A stretch of 35,428 nt of DNA from an uncultured bacterium (GTDB lineage: Bacteria; Patescibacteriota; Patescibacteriia; Patescibacteriales; UBA12465): assembly GCA_903874345.1 (NCBI GenBank), contig CAIQRY010000068.1, forward strand, positions 1-35,428, given 5' to 3'. A program made the translations under genes and the position numbers. Of the stretch, positions 13,184-21,180 are shown one piece after another (the first letter of the stretch is position 1; the number at the start of each line of letters is the position of its first letter). Under the pieces are notes generated by a model that saw nothing but the letters and a program-made list of their open reading frames with translations, was not told where the DNA came from and did no database searches.

Positions 13184-15694
13184 ATGACTAAAAAGAAAAA
13201 TAATAATCCGCTCGACTATATTAATTTGCCTGGCCTAGACCTAAGTGAGCATGCCAAGCGAAGTATTATGATCGTTGTTCTATTGGTTTTTGGCTTGGTG
13301 AGTTTACTTGGGCTTTTTAATTTGTCCGGTCATTTCGGTCAATTTTTATCTAAGTGGTTGGCCCTTATTTTCGGCTTCGGTAAATGGCTCGTCCCTTTAA
13401 TTTTCTTATATTGGGCCTTGATTTTAATTCGCCGTCAAAAGAAGCCTCTGAAATTTTCGGATTATTTTGGTTTATTTCTCCTTTTTATTTCTTATCAGAC
13501 TTTATTCCATTTTTTTGTTAATCAGACACGTTGGGTCGAACTTGCTCAGGCCGGTCAAGGCGGGGGTTATATTGGTTTATATTTAAGCCAATTTTTTTCC
13601 TATCTTTTTGGTTTCTGGGGTAGTGTTCTCGTCCTAATTGCCCTGCTTTTAATTTCTTTGGTTTTAGTCTTCAATACTTCTTTAGCTCGGATCATCGGAC
13701 AGGAAAGTATTTTAGCCAAATTATTTAAGCCCTTCGGTTTATTTTTTAAGAATTTGTTTACGTCAGTGCCCGAAGACGGGGAAGTTAGAAGTTATGATGA
13801 ACCATCGCCGATAGCTGGTATTTGGCAAAAGAAAGAAGTAAAACCCGGCGAAGAGGGGATGGCGGAGGAAGAAGAAAGCGAGGAGGAAGCGCCAGGCAAG
13901 CCAGTGGTCGCTGCGGTTAAAAAAAATCAACCGCTTATTCAGGAAAAAATCGTTTGGCCCAAGCGTTTAATTAAAATTGATTTGCCTTTAGAATTATTGA
14001 ACAATAAATTCACGCAGGCCATTGGCGGCGACACTGAAGCGAACGCTTTGAAAATTAAAAAAACTTTGGAAAAATTCGGGATTGATGTCGAGATGGGTGA
14101 TACCAAAGTCGGGCCGACGGTCACGCAGTATACTTTCCGTCCAGCCGAAGGAGTTAAGCTGTCGCGGATTACGACTTTAAATAATGATTTATCTTTAGCT
14201 TTGGCGGCTCATCCGATTAGAATTGAAGCGCCAATTCCGGGTAAGTCTTTGGTTGGCGTGGAAGTGCCGAATAAAGCGAAAGCGATTGTGGGGCTACGTG
14301 AAATTTTGGAAGACCCGGCTTTTAAGGCTCGAAAAAATAATTTATATGTGGCGCTTGGTAAGGATGTGGCTGGTACGGCTTGGCTTTATGATTTAACGCG
14401 CATGCCACATTTACTTGTCGCCGGCGCAACCAATTCCGGGAAGTCGGTTTGTCTAAACGCAATTATCGTCAGTTTGCTTTATCAAAATAATCCGGAAAAT
14501 TTACGCTTCATTATGGTTGATCCGAAACGCGTTGAACTCCCGACCTATAATGGCATTCCGCATTTGCTCACGCCGGTGATTACGGACGTCAATAAGACGA
14601 TTAATGCTTTGAAGTGGTGCTTGAATGAAATGGAGCGCCGCTATGATGTTTTAAATAAATCCGGAAAACGCAATATCCAATCGTATAATGCGGTTAGTAA
14701 AGAAAAATTGCCGTACATCGTTTTTATCATTGATGAACTCGCCGATTTTATGATGACGAGCGGTAAAGAAATGGAAGCGGCTATTATTCGTTTAGCCCAG
14801 ATGTCGCGGGCGATTGGTATTCATTTGATTTTAGCGACCCAGCGGCCGAGCGTTGATGTTATTACCGGTTTAATCAAGGCCAATGTCCCGACGCGCATCG
14901 CTTTTGCAACCGCTTCTTTAGTCGACTCGAAAACTATTTTAGATTCTTCCGGCGCGGAAAAATTATTAGGACAGGGCGACATGTTATTTATGGCGGCTGA
15001 ATTTTCGAAACCGAAAAGAATCCAAGGCGCCTATTTGAGCGACGCGGAAATTAATGACGTGGTTAATTATATTAAGGATAAGAGCGGCGTGGCTGAATAT
15101 TTAGAAGGAGTAACGGATCGGCAGAAAGTGGGCGGTAACGCTGGGGTTGGCCTCGACGGTACACATGGTGACGAAGATGAATTATTTGAAGCGGCTAAAG
15201 ATATTATTATTAAAGCCGGTCGCGCTTCGACTTCTTTATTACAACGTCGTTTATCGATTGGTTACGGTCGCGCGGCGAAGATTTTAGACATGTTGGAAGA
15301 GAATGGAATTATTGGTCCACCTAATGGTGCGAAACCGCGTGAAGTTCTTCTTAGCCGCGATCAGTATGAAGCGATGGGTGGCGTGAGTGCCATGCCGGTT
15401 CATAAGCGAGCCGAAGCAGCCGCGCCCGAGGCTTATTTAGGCGAGGAAGAAGCGGATGAAGAGGAGGAGGGTAATGATGACACTTTGGTTTTTAATGGTG
15501 ATAAAGAAAATTCGAGGGCGGAGGATGAAAAAATATCTGAAGATAATGAAGACGATGCTATGAGCGGAGAAATGGTTCGCGATTTGCCGTCAGAAATTGA
15601 GGCACCCGAAGAACCGGAGGAGACAGCTAAACCAAAAGCTAAAAAAGACCGAACCGTTTTTGTTGATGACGATGAAATGTATTTTTCAAAATAA
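13184..15694 (+). CDS. ftsK: DNA translocase FtsK/SpoIIIE
   Basis: FtsK pumps DNA at the division septum so that chromosomes separate before closure. The 836-residue protein has four to five membrane helices in the first 180 residues, a short acidic linker, and the motor domain (about 270-640) with Walker A GATNSGKS (about 414-421) and Walker B FIIDELADF (about 513-521). A C-terminal gamma winged-helix domain (about 665-730: LLQRRLSIGYGRAAKILDMLEENG) reads polar DNA motifs. A highly acidic tail of about 80 residues follows the gamma domain and is unusual for the family. Its own promoter lies 8 bases before the ATG. Confidence 0.95.
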   Translation: MTKKKNNNPLDYINLPGLDLSEHAKRSIMIVVLLVFGLVSLLGLFNLSGHFGQFLSKWLALIFGFGKWLVPLIFLYWALILIRRQKKPLKFSDYFGLFLLFISYQTLFHFFVNQTRWVELAQAGQGGGYIGLYLSQFFSYLFGFWGSVLVLIALLLISLVLVFNTSLARIIGQESILAKLFKPFGLFFKNLFTSVPEDGEVRSYDEPSPIAGIWQKKEVKPGEEGMAEEEESEEEAPGKPVVAAVKKNQPLIQEKIVWPKRLIKIDLPLELLNNKFTQAIGGDTEANALKIKKTLEKFGIDVEMGDTKVGPTVTQYTFRPAEGVKLSRITTLNNDLSLALAAHPIRIEAPIPGKSLVGVEVPNKAKAIVGLREILEDPAFKARKNNLYVALGKDVAGTAWLYDLTRMPHLLVAGATNSGKSVCLNAIIVSLLYQNNPENLRFIMVDPKRVELPTYNGIPHLLTPVITDVNKTINALKWCLNEMERRYDVLNKSGKRNIQSYNAVSKEKLPYIVFIIDELADFMMTSGKEMEAAIIRLAQMSRAIGIHLILATQRPSVDVITGLIKANVPTRIAFATASLVDSKTILDSSGAEKLLGQGDMLFMAAEFSKPKRIQGAYLSDAEINDVVNYIKDKSGVAEYLEGVTDRQKVGGNAGVGLDGTHGDEDELFEAAKDIIIKAGRASTSLLQRRLSIGYGRAAKILDMLEENGIIGPPNGAKPREVLLSRDQYEAMGGVSAMPVHKRAEAAAPEAYLGEEEADEEEEGNDDTLVFNGDKENSRAEDEKISEDNEDDAMSGEMVRDLPSEIEAPEEPEETAKPKAKKDRTVFVDDDEMYFSK

Positions 15695-15717
15695 ACTGAC
15701 GCCTCATTTTGGCATTA

Positions 15718-15745
15718 TTGACATATTAATGGCAAAGGTTAAACT
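15718..15745 (+). promoter_or_regulatory. Possible promoter of the exported orphan gene
   Basis: A perfect TTGACA (15718-15723) is followed by TAAACT (15740-15745) after 16 bases. The same TAAACT hexamer lies 17 bases after TTGACA upstream of rpoB. The predicted start is near 15752, where a small AGGAT/ATCCT stem (15752-15756 with 15776-15780) begins. Confidence 0.45.
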
Positions 15746-15785
15746 TTAATTAGGATAACCAAGTATTAACCAAACATCCTTAATC

Positions 15786-16184
15786 ATGAAAAAGCTCGTT
15801 TTTGTTCTTTTTATTTTAGCTATCTTTAGTTTTGGCGCTCAAACTCTGGCGCAGTCTAAAGTTGATTCTCTAAAAATTGATTCCGTGGTTTTCGTTAAAC
15901 AGGCCGCGCCGGATACCGCCTGGCCATCTAACGATGAGCCGTATATCTATCCTAATCCTTTCTCGAATGTGATTCACTTCAATATTCCAGGAGAGGGAAA
16001 AACCGAAGTCAAGATTTTTGATCTTTTCTCGGGAAGAATAGTATACGATAAATCTTTTGAGCAAAAAGAAACCCTGGATACGAAAAATTGGCGAGGGAAA
16101 CAATTCGTCGTTTATATGAAACGTTACGACTATGATGGTAATTTCCGCGGGACACTGCCACGGGTAATGTTATACCGCCATTAA
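15786..16184 (+). CDS. Exported orphan protein with a T9SS-tail-like (YPNPF) domain
   Basis: The 132-residue protein starts with a clear signal peptide (MKKLVFVLFILAIFSFGAQT), with likely cleavage after LA at residue 22. After a short linker, residues from about 54 read YPNPFSNVIHFNIPG, EVKIFDLFSGRIVYDK and a final beta-rich stretch. This pattern resembles the sorting domain of Bacteroidetes type IX secretion (or FlgD-like Ig folds), normally at the end of large secreted proteins. Here it is essentially the whole protein, and the last strands (FVVYMKRYDYDGNF) deviate from the usual ending. It has its own promoter and strong terminator. Transfer from Bacteroidetes or a convergent small Ig domain are both possible; the function is unknown. 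Confidence 0.78.
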   Translation: MKKLVFVLFILAIFSFGAQTLAQSKVDSLKIDSVVFVKQAAPDTAWPSNDEPYIYPNPFSNVIHFNIPGEGKTEVKIFDLFSGRIVYDKSFEQKETLDTKNWRGKQFVVYMKRYDYDGNFRGTLPRVMLYRH

Positions 16185-16210
16185 TTTCTTAGCCAAACAA
16201 ACTTCCTCAT

Positions 16211-16240
16211 GAGGCCCTTCCTTTAAGGGCCTCTTTTTTT
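16211..16240 (+). terminator. Intrinsic terminator after the exported orphan gene
   Basis: GAGGCCCTT (16211-16219) pairs perfectly with AAGGGCCTC (16225-16233) around a 5-base loop, followed by seven Ts (16234-16240). Confidence 0.92.
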
Positions 16241-16254
16241 ATTTTTTGAATCTC

Positions 16255-16263
16255 TGTTATAAT
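16255..16263 (+). promoter_or_regulatory. Extended -10 promoter of the Mur ligase gene, predicted leaderless
   Basis: TGT followed by TATAAT (16258-16263) gives a perfect extended -10, only 7 bases before the ATG at 16271. It lies just after the T-run of the preceding terminator. No -35 is visible. The transcript start would coincide with the start codon. Confidence 0.6.
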
Positions 16264-16270
16264 AATTGAT

Positions 16271-17689
16271 ATGTTGAACCGTTTGAAAAAAGTAATTCCG
16301 CCTCAAATATTTAAGGCCTTGCAACCGCCATATCATTTTTTAATGAACTGGTTGGCGGCTCTTATTTATCGTTTTCCTAGCCAAAAAATGATTGTCGTTG
16401 GTGTAACCGGCACAACGGGCAAAACCTCAACCGTCTATCTTATTGCTAAGATGCTCCAAGCAGCGGGTTACCCGACCGGCTTTACTTCGACAGCCGTTTT
16501 CTCCGATGGCCAAAAGGAATGGTTGAATAATAAAAAAATGACCATGCCGGGACGTTTTTTTATTCAAAAAACTTTGCGGCAAATGCTTCGTAATGGTTGC
16601 CGCTACGCCATTGTCGAAACGACTTCCGAAGGGATTAAACAATTCCGCCATCGTTTTATCAGTTATGATCTTTTGGTTTTTACGGGTTTGTATCCGGAGC
16701 ATATTGAAGCTCATGGCAATTTTGAAAATTATCGATCCGCTAAAGGAAAATTATTTGAGCATTTGAAAAACACAGCGACAAAGTATATTAATGAGCAGAA
16801 AGTTGTTTGTCGACCAAAAAGTGAATTAAAGAAATTAGAGCTCGCTCGCGTCGCCAAAACGATTATCGTCAACGGTGATGATGAGAATGCTGATTACTTT
16901 TTGGACTTTTGGAGCGAGATTAAGATGGTTTATAGCTTTAATCCTGCGGCGAAGGCAGAAAACTTTTTAAAAACTTTAAAAAGCGAGGCGACGGTTAAAG
17001 ATTTTAGCTTAGTTAAGGGAAGTGAGCTAAAAGCAGACGCGACTGGTACCAGCTTTAAGGCTAATGGTTTAGAAATAAATTTAAAACTACTAGGCGAGTT
17101 TAATGCCGCAAACGCCTTAGCGGCCTATTGTCTTGGTTTAAACCAGGAAATAGCGCCTGAAAAAATAAAAAAAGGCTTAGAAAGTGTTAAACACTTAGCC
17201 GGTAAATTAGAAATGATTGAGGTGGGGCAAGATTTTATTGCCGTGGTCGATTATTCTTTCGAGCCAAAGGCCTTGGAAAAACTTTATGCGACCTTGAGTC
17301 TTATTCCGCATAAGCGTTTGATTCATGTTTTAGGTTCGACGGGCGGCGGACGAGATAAGGCACGTCGTCCAGTTTTAGGTCGCCTCGCGGCTGAGAACGC
17401 CGATATCGCTATCGTCACGAACGAAGATCCTTATGACGAAGATCCGGCTTCGATTATCAATCAAGTCGCTTCGGGCGCGGAAATGGCCGGCAAAGAAACA
17501 GGAAAAGATTTGTTTAAAATTATGGATCGCCGCGAAGCGATTAAGAAAGCCTTGTCTTTAGCCGAGACTGGCGACCTGGTTTTGTTTACCGGTAAGGGCG
17601 CGGAACAATATATTTGCTTAGCCAACGGTCAAAAGATCCCTTGGGATGAGAGGGAAGTGGTAAAAAATGAAATTAAAAATTTGAGCTAA
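16271..17689 (+). CDS. Mur ligase family protein (MurE-like, lacking the N-terminal domain)
   Basis: Mur ligases join amino acids to a UDP-MurNAc precursor using ATP. The 472-residue protein has the ATP loop GVTGTTGKT at 44-52, the central ETTSEGIKQFRHR segment with its metal-binding Glu and His, and YRSAKGKLFEHL carrying the lysine that is carbamylated in the family. The C-terminal domain has GSTGGGRDKARRP and TNEDPYDEDP. In MurE the ATP loop normally starts near residue 110 after a UDP-binding domain; here only a short amphipathic, hydrophobic N-terminus is present. The DNPR motif for diaminopimelate is replaced by NEDP. It may be a wall ligase with another acceptor, not a standard MurE. 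Confidence 0.85.
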   Translation: MLNRLKKVIPPQIFKALQPPYHFLMNWLAALIYRFPSQKMIVVGVTGTTGKTSTVYLIAKMLQAAGYPTGFTSTAVFSDGQKEWLNNKKMTMPGRFFIQKTLRQMLRNGCRYAIVETTSEGIKQFRHRFISYDLLVFTGLYPEHIEAHGNFENYRSAKGKLFEHLKNTATKYINEQKVVCRPKSELKKLELARVAKTIIVNGDDENADYFLDFWSEIKMVYSFNPAAKAENFLKTLKSEATVKDFSLVKGSELKADATGTSFKANGLEINLKLLGEFNAANALAAYCLGLNQEIAPEKIKKGLESVKHLAGKLEMIEVGQDFIAVVDYSFEPKALEKLYATLSLIPHKRLIHVLGSTGGGRDKARRPVLGRLAAENADIAIVTNEDPYDEDPASIINQVASGAEMAGKETGKDLFKIMDRREAIKKALSLAETGDLVLFTGKGAEQYICLANGQKIPWDEREVVKNEIKNLS

Positions 17690-17701
17690 TATTAGTTAGT
17701 C

Positions 17702-17730
17702 TTGACAATTTAACTTTTGGGGTATAAACT
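17702..17730 (+). promoter_or_regulatory. Promoter of rpoB-rpoC
   Basis: TTGACA (17702-17707) is followed by TAAACT (17725-17730) after 17 bases; TATAAA overlaps two bases earlier. The promoter is bracketed by a 7-base inverted repeat, TTAGTTA (17692-17698) and TAACTAA (17736-17742), which could be an operator or chance. Confidence 0.6.
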
Positions 17731-17742
17731 AGAGATAACTAA

Positions 17743-17830
17743 CACTTTTTTAAACAAAAAAGTGATTTATAAAGAAACGAATTAATTTAATATTTTTTAA
17801 ACTCAAACCAATTGGGATTGGGATTTTTTT
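17743..17830 (+). promoter_or_regulatory. rpoB leader with two hairpins, possible attenuator
   Basis: CACTTTTTT (17743-17751) pairs with AAAAAAGTG (17756-17764), a 9-pair stem close to the predicted transcript start. A second short stem, CCAAT (17808-17812) with ATTGG (17817-17821), is followed by a T-run (17824-17830), a weak terminator shape 20 bases before the rpoB ATG. This suggests control of polymerase gene transcription in the leader; it is inferred from shape only. Confidence 0.4.
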
Positions 17831-17850
17831 GTTATAAAACATTAATATAT

Positions 17851-20800
17851 ATGTCTAAAAGAAAATCATTTTCTGAGTTTCGCGAAGTAATTCCCATGCC
17901 GGATTTAATTGAAATCCAAAAAGATTCTTATAGTTGGTTCATCAAAGAAGGTTTAACCGAACTCTTTGACGAAATCAATCCGGTGGCTGATTTCATCGGC
18001 CGCGACTTGGAACTTTATTTTGAAGACTATTATTTAGACGAACCGAAATTCTCCGAGGTTGAAAGCCGGGAGAAGAATATCACCTACGAAGCGCCTTTAC
18101 GAGTTAAGACTCGTCTCGTCAATAAAAAAACAAACCATGCCATTAACCAAGAAGTCTTCCTGGGTGATTTTCCTTTGATGACGGAAAAAGGAACCTTTGT
18201 TATTAACGGGATTGAAAGAGTCGTGGTCTCGCAGTTAATTCGTTCCGCCGGGGTAATGTTTACCGCGGAATTTATTAAAGGTAAAAAATGCTACGGCGCG
18301 AAAATTATTCCGAATCGCGGGGCTTGGCTCGAAATTGAGACCGACTCAAATAAAGTTATTTGGGTCCGCATTGATCGTAAGAGAAAAGTCGCGGTGACTT
18401 CGCTCCTGCGCGCTTTTGGTTATGTCACCGACGAAGAACTAATTAAACTATTTGCCGATGTTGATTTAGTTAAGAATAAGGAAGAGAAAACTTTTATTGA
18501 AGCGACGATTGAAAAAGACGCCGCTAAAAATGAAGCGGAAGGTTTGCAGGAAGTTTATCGTCGCATTCGGCCGGGTGATTTGGCTTCGGTTGATAATGCT
18601 CGTCAGCTCATTCATTCCATGTTCTTCCGTTTCGATCGTTATGACTTCGGTCGCGTCGGCCGTTATAAATTAAATCGTCGTTTCTCGCTTGATTTACCGG
18701 CGAATAAAAAAGAATACCGTATTTTGCGTAAGGAAGATTTGGTTTTAATCGTTAAAGAAGTTATCCGTTTAAATATTACCAAGGAGCCGGAGGATGATAT
18801 TGATCATTTAGGAAATCGTCGCGTCCGCGCGATTGGCGGTTTGATTCAGAACCGTTTTCGCGTCGGTTTAGCGCGCATGGAACGTATTATTAAGGATCGC
18901 ATGTCGACTTCCGATATTGCTTCGCTTACCCCGAGCAAATTAGTTAACGCCCGACCGGTCATTGGTGTGGTTCGCGAATTTTTCATGTCTTCGCAGCTTT
19001 CGCAATTTATGGATCAAACTAATCCGCTCGCCGAACTTGAGCATAAACGTCGTTTATCAGCGATGGGCCCGGGCGGTTTAACGCGCGAACGCGCGGGATT
19101 CGATGTCCGCGATGTGCACGCGACGCACTATGGTCGCATCTGTCCGATTGCGACGCCGGAAGGTCCGAATATCGGCTTAGTTGGTCACTTAGCAAGTTAT
19201 GCGCGTCTTAACACTTATGGTTTCTTAGAGACGCCTTATCGCAAAGTGCTGCGCGACAAGCGCGGTAGTAAAGTGACGGACGAGGTGGTTTATTTAGACG
19301 CTTTTGAGGAAGAAAAATATATTACCGTGGACGCGACCATCCCGATGGACGCGGACGGTTATTTTATTGTCCATAAATTTGAAGTTAGAAAACATGGCGA
19401 ACCGGGGGTAGAAGAGGTTGGCAAGATCGACTTCGTCGGTTTAGCCGCCAATCAGATTATTTCCATCGCCACTTCGCTTATTCCGTTCATGGAACATAAC
19501 GACGGACAGAGATCTCTTATGGGTACGAACATGCAACGTCAGGCTGTGCCTTTGATTAAGAGCGAATCGCCGATTGTGGGTACCGGTATTGAAGAACGTG
19601 CAGCGCGTGACAGCGGTCATGTCGTAATTGCCCGCGAAGACGGCGTGATTACTCGGGCGGAAGCGGCTTTAATTGAAATGCAAGATAAGAAGGGTCAAAT
19701 CACTACTTATCATTTAAATAAATTTTTACGTTCCAACTCCTCGACTTGTATTAATCAGCATCCGACGGTTGAAGTTGGCGAGAAAGTGAAGAAGGGACAG
19801 ATTTTGTCCGACGGTCCGGCGATTGATAACGGTGAGTTATCTTTAGGCCGTAACGTCCTCGTCGCTTTCATGACTTGGGAAGGGTTTAACTACGAAGACG
19901 CGGTTATTATTTCCGAACGCTTAGTTCGTGAAGATATTTACTCTTCCATTCATATTGAAAATTATACGATTGATGTTCGCGACACCAAACTCGGTCCGGA
20001 AGTTATTACTAACGACATCCCAAATATCAGCGAGGAAAAATTAAAGAATTTGGATGAAGACGGTATTATCCGTATTGGCGCCGAAGTTTCGTCGGGCGAT
20101 ATTTTAGTCGGTAAGATTACGCCGAAAGGGGAAACAACCTTGTCGGCTGAAGAAAAATTACTGCGCGCAATTTTCGGCGAGAAAGCGAAAGACGTTCGCG
20201 ACTCTTCCTTATATTTGGAACATGGGGAACACGGGAAGGTCGTCGATATTAAAATTTTCTCACGAGAAGATGGCGATAAATTATCGGCTGGCGTTTTGAA
20301 ATCCATTCAGGTCTCCGTCGCTAATTTACGTAAGATTCAAGTCGGTGATAAGATGTCCGGTCGTCACGGTAATAAGGGGGTTATTTCTCAGGTTGTTCCG
20401 GCCGAAGATATGCCTTTTATGGCGGACGGCACACCGATTGATGTTATTTTATCCCCCTTAGGTATTATCTCTCGTATGAACCTCGGACAATTACTGGAAA
20501 CGCATTTAGGTTTCGCCGCGAAAAAATTAGGTTATAAAGTTGTCTCCCCGGCTTTAAACGGTATTAATGAAGAACAGATTAAGGAAGAATTACGTAAGGC
20601 TGGACTGCCGGAAGATGGTAAGGTCACTCTCTTCGACGGTAAAACCGGATCGGCTTATGATCATACGATTACGGTCGGCTATAAATATGTTTTGAAGCTT
20701 AACCATATGGTGGAAGATAAAATCCACCAGCGTTCCATCGGCCCTTACTCCTTGATTACGCAACAGCCTTTAGGCGGTAAAGCGCAATTCGGCGGTCAGA

Positions 20801-21147
20801 GATTCGGAGAAATGGAAGTCTGGGCGCTTGAAGGTTATGGCGCATCGCATACTCTACAGGAAATGTTAACCATCAAATCCGATGACGTTCCGGGACGCAG
20901 TAAGGCTTACGAATCCATCATTAAGGGCGAGGAAATTGAAAAATTGAATGTTCCGGAATCCTTCAATGTTTTGATTCGCGAGTTAAAAGGCTTGGGTCTC
21001 AACGTTGAGCTCTTAGGTGAGGGTGGCAGCCAACCGGCGTCCGAAGTCGAAACGGAATTAGATGAAGAGATTAAGAAAAACGATAAATTCATCTATGATA
21101 AGCCGGAGATTATTGTTGATTTAATGGAAGGCGGCAAGGACGAATAA
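17851..21147 (+). CDS. rpoB: RNA polymerase beta subunit
   Basis: RpoB forms one half of the polymerase active-site cleft. I chose ATG 17851 (MSKRKSFSEFREV), giving 1098 residues. An alternative ATG at 17812 would add 13 residues that overlap the hairpin leader. The rifampicin-pocket region is canonical: SSQLSQFMDQTNPL (about 380-393), HKRRLSAMGPGGLTRERAG and CPIATPEGPNIGL. The positions matching E. coli D516, H526 and S531 are the susceptible residues. The C-terminal GEMEVWALEGYGASHTLQEM and KAYE segments that contact the beta-prime subunit are intact. The protein is shorter than E. coli RpoB (1342), consistent with absence of the large lineage insertions. rpoC follows after 33 bases. Confidence 0.98.
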   Translation: MSKRKSFSEFREVIPMPDLIEIQKDSYSWFIKEGLTELFDEINPVADFIGRDLELYFEDYYLDEPKFSEVESREKNITYEAPLRVKTRLVNKKTNHAINQEVFLGDFPLMTEKGTFVINGIERVVVSQLIRSAGVMFTAEFIKGKKCYGAKIIPNRGAWLEIETDSNKVIWVRIDRKRKVAVTSLLRAFGYVTDEELIKLFADVDLVKNKEEKTFIEATIEKDAAKNEAEGLQEVYRRIRPGDLASVDNARQLIHSMFFRFDRYDFGRVGRYKLNRRFSLDLPANKKEYRILRKEDLVLIVKEVIRLNITKEPEDDIDHLGNRRVRAIGGLIQNRFRVGLARMERIIKDRMSTSDIASLTPSKLVNARPVIGVVREFFMSSQLSQFMDQTNPLAELEHKRRLSAMGPGGLTRERAGFDVRDVHATHYGRICPIATPEGPNIGLVGHLASYARLNTYGFLETPYRKVLRDKRGSKVTDEVVYLDAFEEEKYITVDATIPMDADGYFIVHKFEVRKHGEPGVEEVGKIDFVGLAANQIISIATSLIPFMEHNDGQRSLMGTNMQRQAVPLIKSESPIVGTGIEERAARDSGHVVIAREDGVITRAEAALIEMQDKKGQITTYHLNKFLRSNSSTCINQHPTVEVGEKVKKGQILSDGPAIDNGELSLGRNVLVAFMTWEGFNYEDAVIISERLVREDIYSSIHIENYTIDVRDTKLGPEVITNDIPNISEEKLKNLDEDGIIRIGAEVSSGDILVGKITPKGETTLSAEEKLLRAIFGEKAKDVRDSSLYLEHGEHGKVVDIKIFSREDGDKLSAGVLKSIQVSVANLRKIQVGDKMSGRHGNKGVISQVVPAEDMPFMADGTPIDVILSPLGIISRMNLGQLLETHLGFAAKKLGYKVVSPALNGINEEQIKEELRKAGLPEDGKVTLFDGKTGSAYDHTITVGYKYVLKLNHMVEDKIHQRSIGPYSLITQQPLGGKAQFGGQRFGEMEVWALEGYGASHTLQEMLTIKSDDVPGRSKAYESIIKGEEIEKLNVPESFNVLIRELKGLGLNVELLGEGGSQPASEVETELDEEIKKNDKFIYDKPEIIVDLMEGGKDE

Positions 21148-21180
21148 TAATTAAATAATTGGCAATTAATTTAGAGATAT

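Noticed and set aside
17812-17850. Extended rpoB start at 17812
   Set aside because: The added 13 residues derive from the hairpin and T-run in the leader; RpoB homology begins right after ATG 17851.
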